Assembly: GCA_963796565.1 (NCBI GenBank)
Contig: CAWCMA010000007.1
Coordinates: forward strand, 372,001 to 436,000
Length of the DNA: 64,000 nucleotides
Source: JAKAVN01 sp963796565
GTDB taxonomy: Bacteria > Desulfobacterota > Binatia > Binatales > Binataceae
Direction: 5' to 3'
The notes beneath the pieces are model-generated. The model worked only from the letters and a program-made list of their open reading frames with translations. It searched no databases and was not told the origin of the DNA. Shown piece by piece: positions 61,866 to 64,000 of this stretch (positions are counted from its first letter, which is position 1; every line of letters starts with the position of its first letter). The translations under genes and the position numbers were made by a program.

Positions 61866-61911
61866 TCTAAATTCCAGATAGCTAAATGCAAAGATATCTA
61901 AGTATTCTTAG
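61866..61911. promoter_or_regulatory. Operator-like repeat array in the divergent promoter region
   Basis: Three direct copies of (T/G)CTAA(A/G)T start at 61866, 61881 and 61897, 15-16 bases apart. The third is part of AAAGATATCTAAGT (61890-61903) and of the inverted repeat CTAAG-TATT-CTTAG (61898-61911). The half-site recurs in the palindrome at 51537-51552. The array lies midway between the oxygenase operon and the MarR gene. Confidence 0.5.
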
Positions 61912-62028
61912 TAATCCCCCTCCCGGCTAGCGTCAAGCCCGCAAAAAGCGGCGGCGCGGCCTCCGGGGCCTGCTATGCCGCGGGCGGTTACGGGATTTCG
62001 GGAGCATCGGTGTTGAAGAGAACAGAGC

Positions 62029-62640
62029 GTGGAAGCTAAGCGGCCCATCGTGAACAATGAAAGAGCAACGACCACCAAGGCGGCCGCTGCCAAGGCCGCG
62101 ATTTCGCCGGCCCGGAAGTCAGGCGCGGATTTTCCGCCCGACCAGAGCGTCGGCTACTTGGTGCGCGAAGCCCATCGCGCGTTTCTCCGCGCCCTGGGCG
62201 CGCGCGTGTCCAGGCATGGCGTGAGTATCGGGATGTGGTACTTCCTGCGCGCGCTGTGGGAGGAGGACGGGCTGACCCAGCGCGAGCTCAGCCGGCGAGT
62301 GAAGATGATGGAGCCCACCACGGCGACCGCGCTCGAAAGCATGGAGCGGCGCGGGCTCATCAGCCGCACGCGCAACACCCAGGACCGGCGCAAGGTCAAT
62401 ATCCGTCTCACGGACAAGGGCCGTCGCCTGCGGGAAGTGCTGCTGCGCTGCGCGATGGAAGTGAACCAGGTGGCACTGGCTGGAATATCCCCGAAGAAAA
62501 TACCGGCGCTGCGCGAGCAACTCGGTCGCATCAAGCGCAATCTCGACGCCGACGCGGTCCAGGGCGCCGAGTTCCTCCAGCGCGGCCTGGCGCCGGCCGG
62601 CCGCAAAGTCCTATTGCGCGAAGCCCGATACAAGGACTAG
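62029..62640 (+). CDS. MarR-family transcriptional regulator
   Basis: A 203-residue dimeric winged-helix regulator. The domain is VGYLVREAHRAFLRALGARVSRHGVSIGMWYFLRALWEEDGLTQRELSRRVKMMEPTTATALESMERRGLISRTRNTQDRRKVNIRLT. The N-terminal 40 residues are Ala/Lys-rich and dispensable-looking. The start is a GTG; an alternative GTG lies at 62050. Divergent from the oxygenase operon, it probably controls it via the operator-like array between them, and perhaps the SDR/MetE-like genes. Confidence 0.92.
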   Translation: MEAKRPIVNNERATTTKAAAAKAAISPARKSGADFPPDQSVGYLVREAHRAFLRALGARVSRHGVSIGMWYFLRALWEEDGLTQRELSRRVKMMEPTTATALESMERRGLISRTRNTQDRRKVNIRLTDKGRRLREVLLRCAMEVNQVALAGISPKKIPALREQLGRIKRNLDADAVQGAEFLQRGLAPAGRKVLLREARYKD

Positions 62641-62664
62641 AAACGGGTTACGAGGGCAAGCGCC

Positions 62665-63258
62665 ATGAGCACCACACAAACCAACGGTCACGCGAGCGGC
62701 AAATTGAACACGGTTCCGACGCGGCTCCATCACGCGGCCTACGTCTGCCGTGATCTGGAGCAGACGCGAAAGTTTTACGAGGACATCCTGGGCTGGCCGA
62801 TGGTGGCGGCCTGGCGCGAGTGCGACAAGGTGTTCGGCGAGGACGAATTGTATTACTGCCACTTGTTTTTCCAAATCGCCGACGGCGGAGCGCTGGCCTT
62901 CTTTCACTTCGCGGATCCCAGGCAGCACGAAAAATTTGCGCATTACGGGCCGCATTCGCCGTTCGTCCACCTCGCGCTGAAGGTGGCCGACGCGCCTGGC
63001 CAGCACGAGATGCAGCGGCGGCTCGAAGCGGCCGGTTTCGAGACCATGGTGATCGACCATGGCTATTGCGTGTCGCTCTATGTCACCGACCCCAATGGTT
63101 TGAACCTCGAGTTTACGGTCGATCATCCGGCCGCGGACATGATCACGGCCAAGCGAACCGCCAGCGCACATGAAGACCTGCGCAAGTGGCTTGCGGGCGA
63201 CCGCAGCACTAACAATGAGTGGCGCGTCGAGGCCAAGTCAGGCGGGCCGCACTCCTGA
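62665..63258 (+). CDS. VOC-family (glyoxalase/extradiol-dioxygenase-fold) protein
   Basis: A 197-residue protein. RLHHAAYVCRDLEQTRKFYEDILGWPM opens the first module, and HSPFVHLALKVAD and YVTDPNGLNLEFTVDHP the second, with possible metal His and Glu. Related proteins are extradiol dioxygenases, epimerases or isomerases. GAGG lies upstream of the ATG. It follows the MarR gene by 24 bases and precedes the SDR gene. Confidence 0.88.
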   Translation: MSTTQTNGHASGKLNTVPTRLHHAAYVCRDLEQTRKFYEDILGWPMVAAWRECDKVFGEDELYYCHLFFQIADGGALAFFHFADPRQHEKFAHYGPHSPFVHLALKVADAPGQHEMQRRLEAAGFETMVIDHGYCVSLYVTDPNGLNLEFTVDHPAADMITAKRTASAHEDLRKWLAGDRSTNNEWRVEAKSGGPHS

Positions 63259-63411
63259 AACGACTTCGTTCATCCGGGCCTCATCGCCCCGCATCCGAGC
63301 GCAATCCCGCGCCGGGTTGCGGGGCGTACTTTATTCAGCCCGCGATTTGCCGCGGCTCGCCGCGACCGCGAATTGTAGCGGGCGCCGCAAACCACCTGGA
63401 GGTACCACCCG

Positions 63412-64000
63412 ATGGCCATCGGTGCCGTTTCTTCCGAGCTCCTCAAGGGGCAACGCGCGCTCGTAACCGGCGGTTCGAAGGGTATCGGAGCCGCGAGCGC
63501 AGAAGCTCTCGCCCGTGCCGGCGCCGACGTTGCGATCGTCGGCCGCGACGGCGCGGGGCTCGCGGCGACGCGCGCGGCGGTGATGCGCACGGGGCGTGAA
63601 TGCGTGGTCATCGAGGCCGACCTCAATAGCATCGACGGCGCGCGCAAAGCCGGCGAACTCGCGCTCAAGCACTCGCCGCGCTGGGACATCCTGGTGAACA
63701 ACGCCGGGATCGCCCGGGTCGCGCCATTGCTTCAGCTAGAAGCGGAAGACCTGGAAGCGATCTTCGCGGTCAATCTCAGGGCGGCGTTGATACTCGCGCA
63801 ACTGCTGGTGCCGCAGATGATCCAGCGGCGCGCCGGCAAGATCGTCAACGTCTCGTCGATCGGCGCATTCATCGGCACGCCCGGTCTGGGCGCGTATGCG
63901 GCGTCGAAGGCGGCGCTCAACCAACTGACGCGCACGATGGCGGTGGAATGGGGGCCGCACAACATCCAGACGAACGCGGTGTGCCCGACGATCGTGCTTA
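63412..64000 (+). CDS. Short-chain dehydrogenase/reductase (3' end outside the window)
   Basis: The frame is open to the window edge, giving about 196 residues. The cofactor motif is ALVTGGSKGIGAASAEAL, then NNAGIARVAPL, the catalytic Ser in VNVSSIGAFIGTPGLG and YxxxK in GAYAASKAALNQL. GGAGG precedes the ATG at 63412. Probably about 250 residues in full. It belongs to the catabolic island by position. Confidence 0.93.
   Translation, partial: MAIGAVSSELLKGQRALVTGGSKGIGAASAEALARAGADVAIVGRDGAGLAATRAAVMRTGRECVVIEADLNSIDGARKAGELALKHSPRWDILVNNAGIARVAPLLQLEAEDLEAIFAVNLRAALILAQLLVPQMIQRRAGKIVNVSSIGAFIGTPGLGAYAASKAALNQLTRTMAVEWGPHNIQTNAVCPTIVL

Noticed and set aside
1..64000. CRISPR arrays, insertion sequences, tRNA or rRNA genes
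   Set aside because: No regularly spaced repeats, transposase motifs, terminal repeats or tRNA T-loop/anticodon patterns were found by eye.

Overview
The window is a GC-rich bacterial chromosome segment with very high coding density. It holds no rRNA, tRNA, insertion sequence, phage or CRISPR signature that I can see. The gene content is that of a free-living, probably soil or groundwater, Gram-negative heterotroph: an RND efflux pump, lipoproteins and an RlpA-like protein imply an outer membrane. There are also five luciferase-like (F420/FMN) monooxygenases, two Rieske oxygenases, two acyl-CoA dehydrogenase-family enzymes, SnoaL/SCP2/VOC proteins and a selenoprotein. This repertoire resembles that described for Binatota/Desulfobacterota-like lineages, but the assignment is only a guess from gene content.

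Layout. 1-8 kb: the tail of an RND efflux permease, a secreted sulfatase-like enzyme with a dockerin-like tail, a flavin monooxygenase, a phytanoyl-CoA dioxygenase-like enzyme, and a TetR regulator overlapping an HpaB/4-hydroxybutyryl-CoA dehydratase-like flavoprotein. 9-14 kb: a minus-strand operon of luciferase-like monooxygenase, Rieske oxygenase, glutamine-synthetase-like ligase and serine hydrolase. 14.2-15.8 kb: an AT-richer patch with an odd secreted histidine-phosphatase-like protein. 15.8-19.5 kb: RNA and nucleoside modification (RluB-type synthase, QueC), a methyltransferase and a BMP-type lipoprotein. 20.7-24.6 kb: a multicopper oxidase, SCO-like lipoprotein and propeller-like lipoprotein operon. 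24.9-32 kb: an aldo/keto reductase, SCP2-like protein, hydrolases and small enzymes. 32-41 kb: acyl-CoA-linked genes (MaoC-like, crotonase, acyl-CoA dehydrogenase), two flavin monooxygenases and a GrdB-like gene read through an in-frame UGA. 41-48.3 kb: transporters and an ammonium operon (AmtB, PII and four tiny membrane proteins) behind a sigma-54-like promoter. 48.7-51.5 kb: a NarL-type two-component system and an RluA-type synthase. 51.5-64 kb: a catabolic island.

The most notable systems are three. (1) The GrdB-like gene at 35819-36751 has an in-frame UGA (codon 163), a UxxC motif and a well-formed hairpin just downstream, so it looks like a true selenoprotein. (2) In the 51.5-64 kb island an eight-gene operon runs from a two-subunit Rieske oxygenase through an ornithine-cyclodeaminase homologue, a gentisate-dioxygenase-like bicupin, a DapA-family lyase, a flavin monooxygenase, an aldehyde dehydrogenase and a class II aldolase. 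It converges on an SDR/MetE-like pair and is flanked by a MarR gene. Related CTAAGT-type motifs lie in both promoter regions, which suggests one regulon for degrading an aromatic or amino-aromatic compound. (3) The ammonium operon carries several unannotated membrane peptides.
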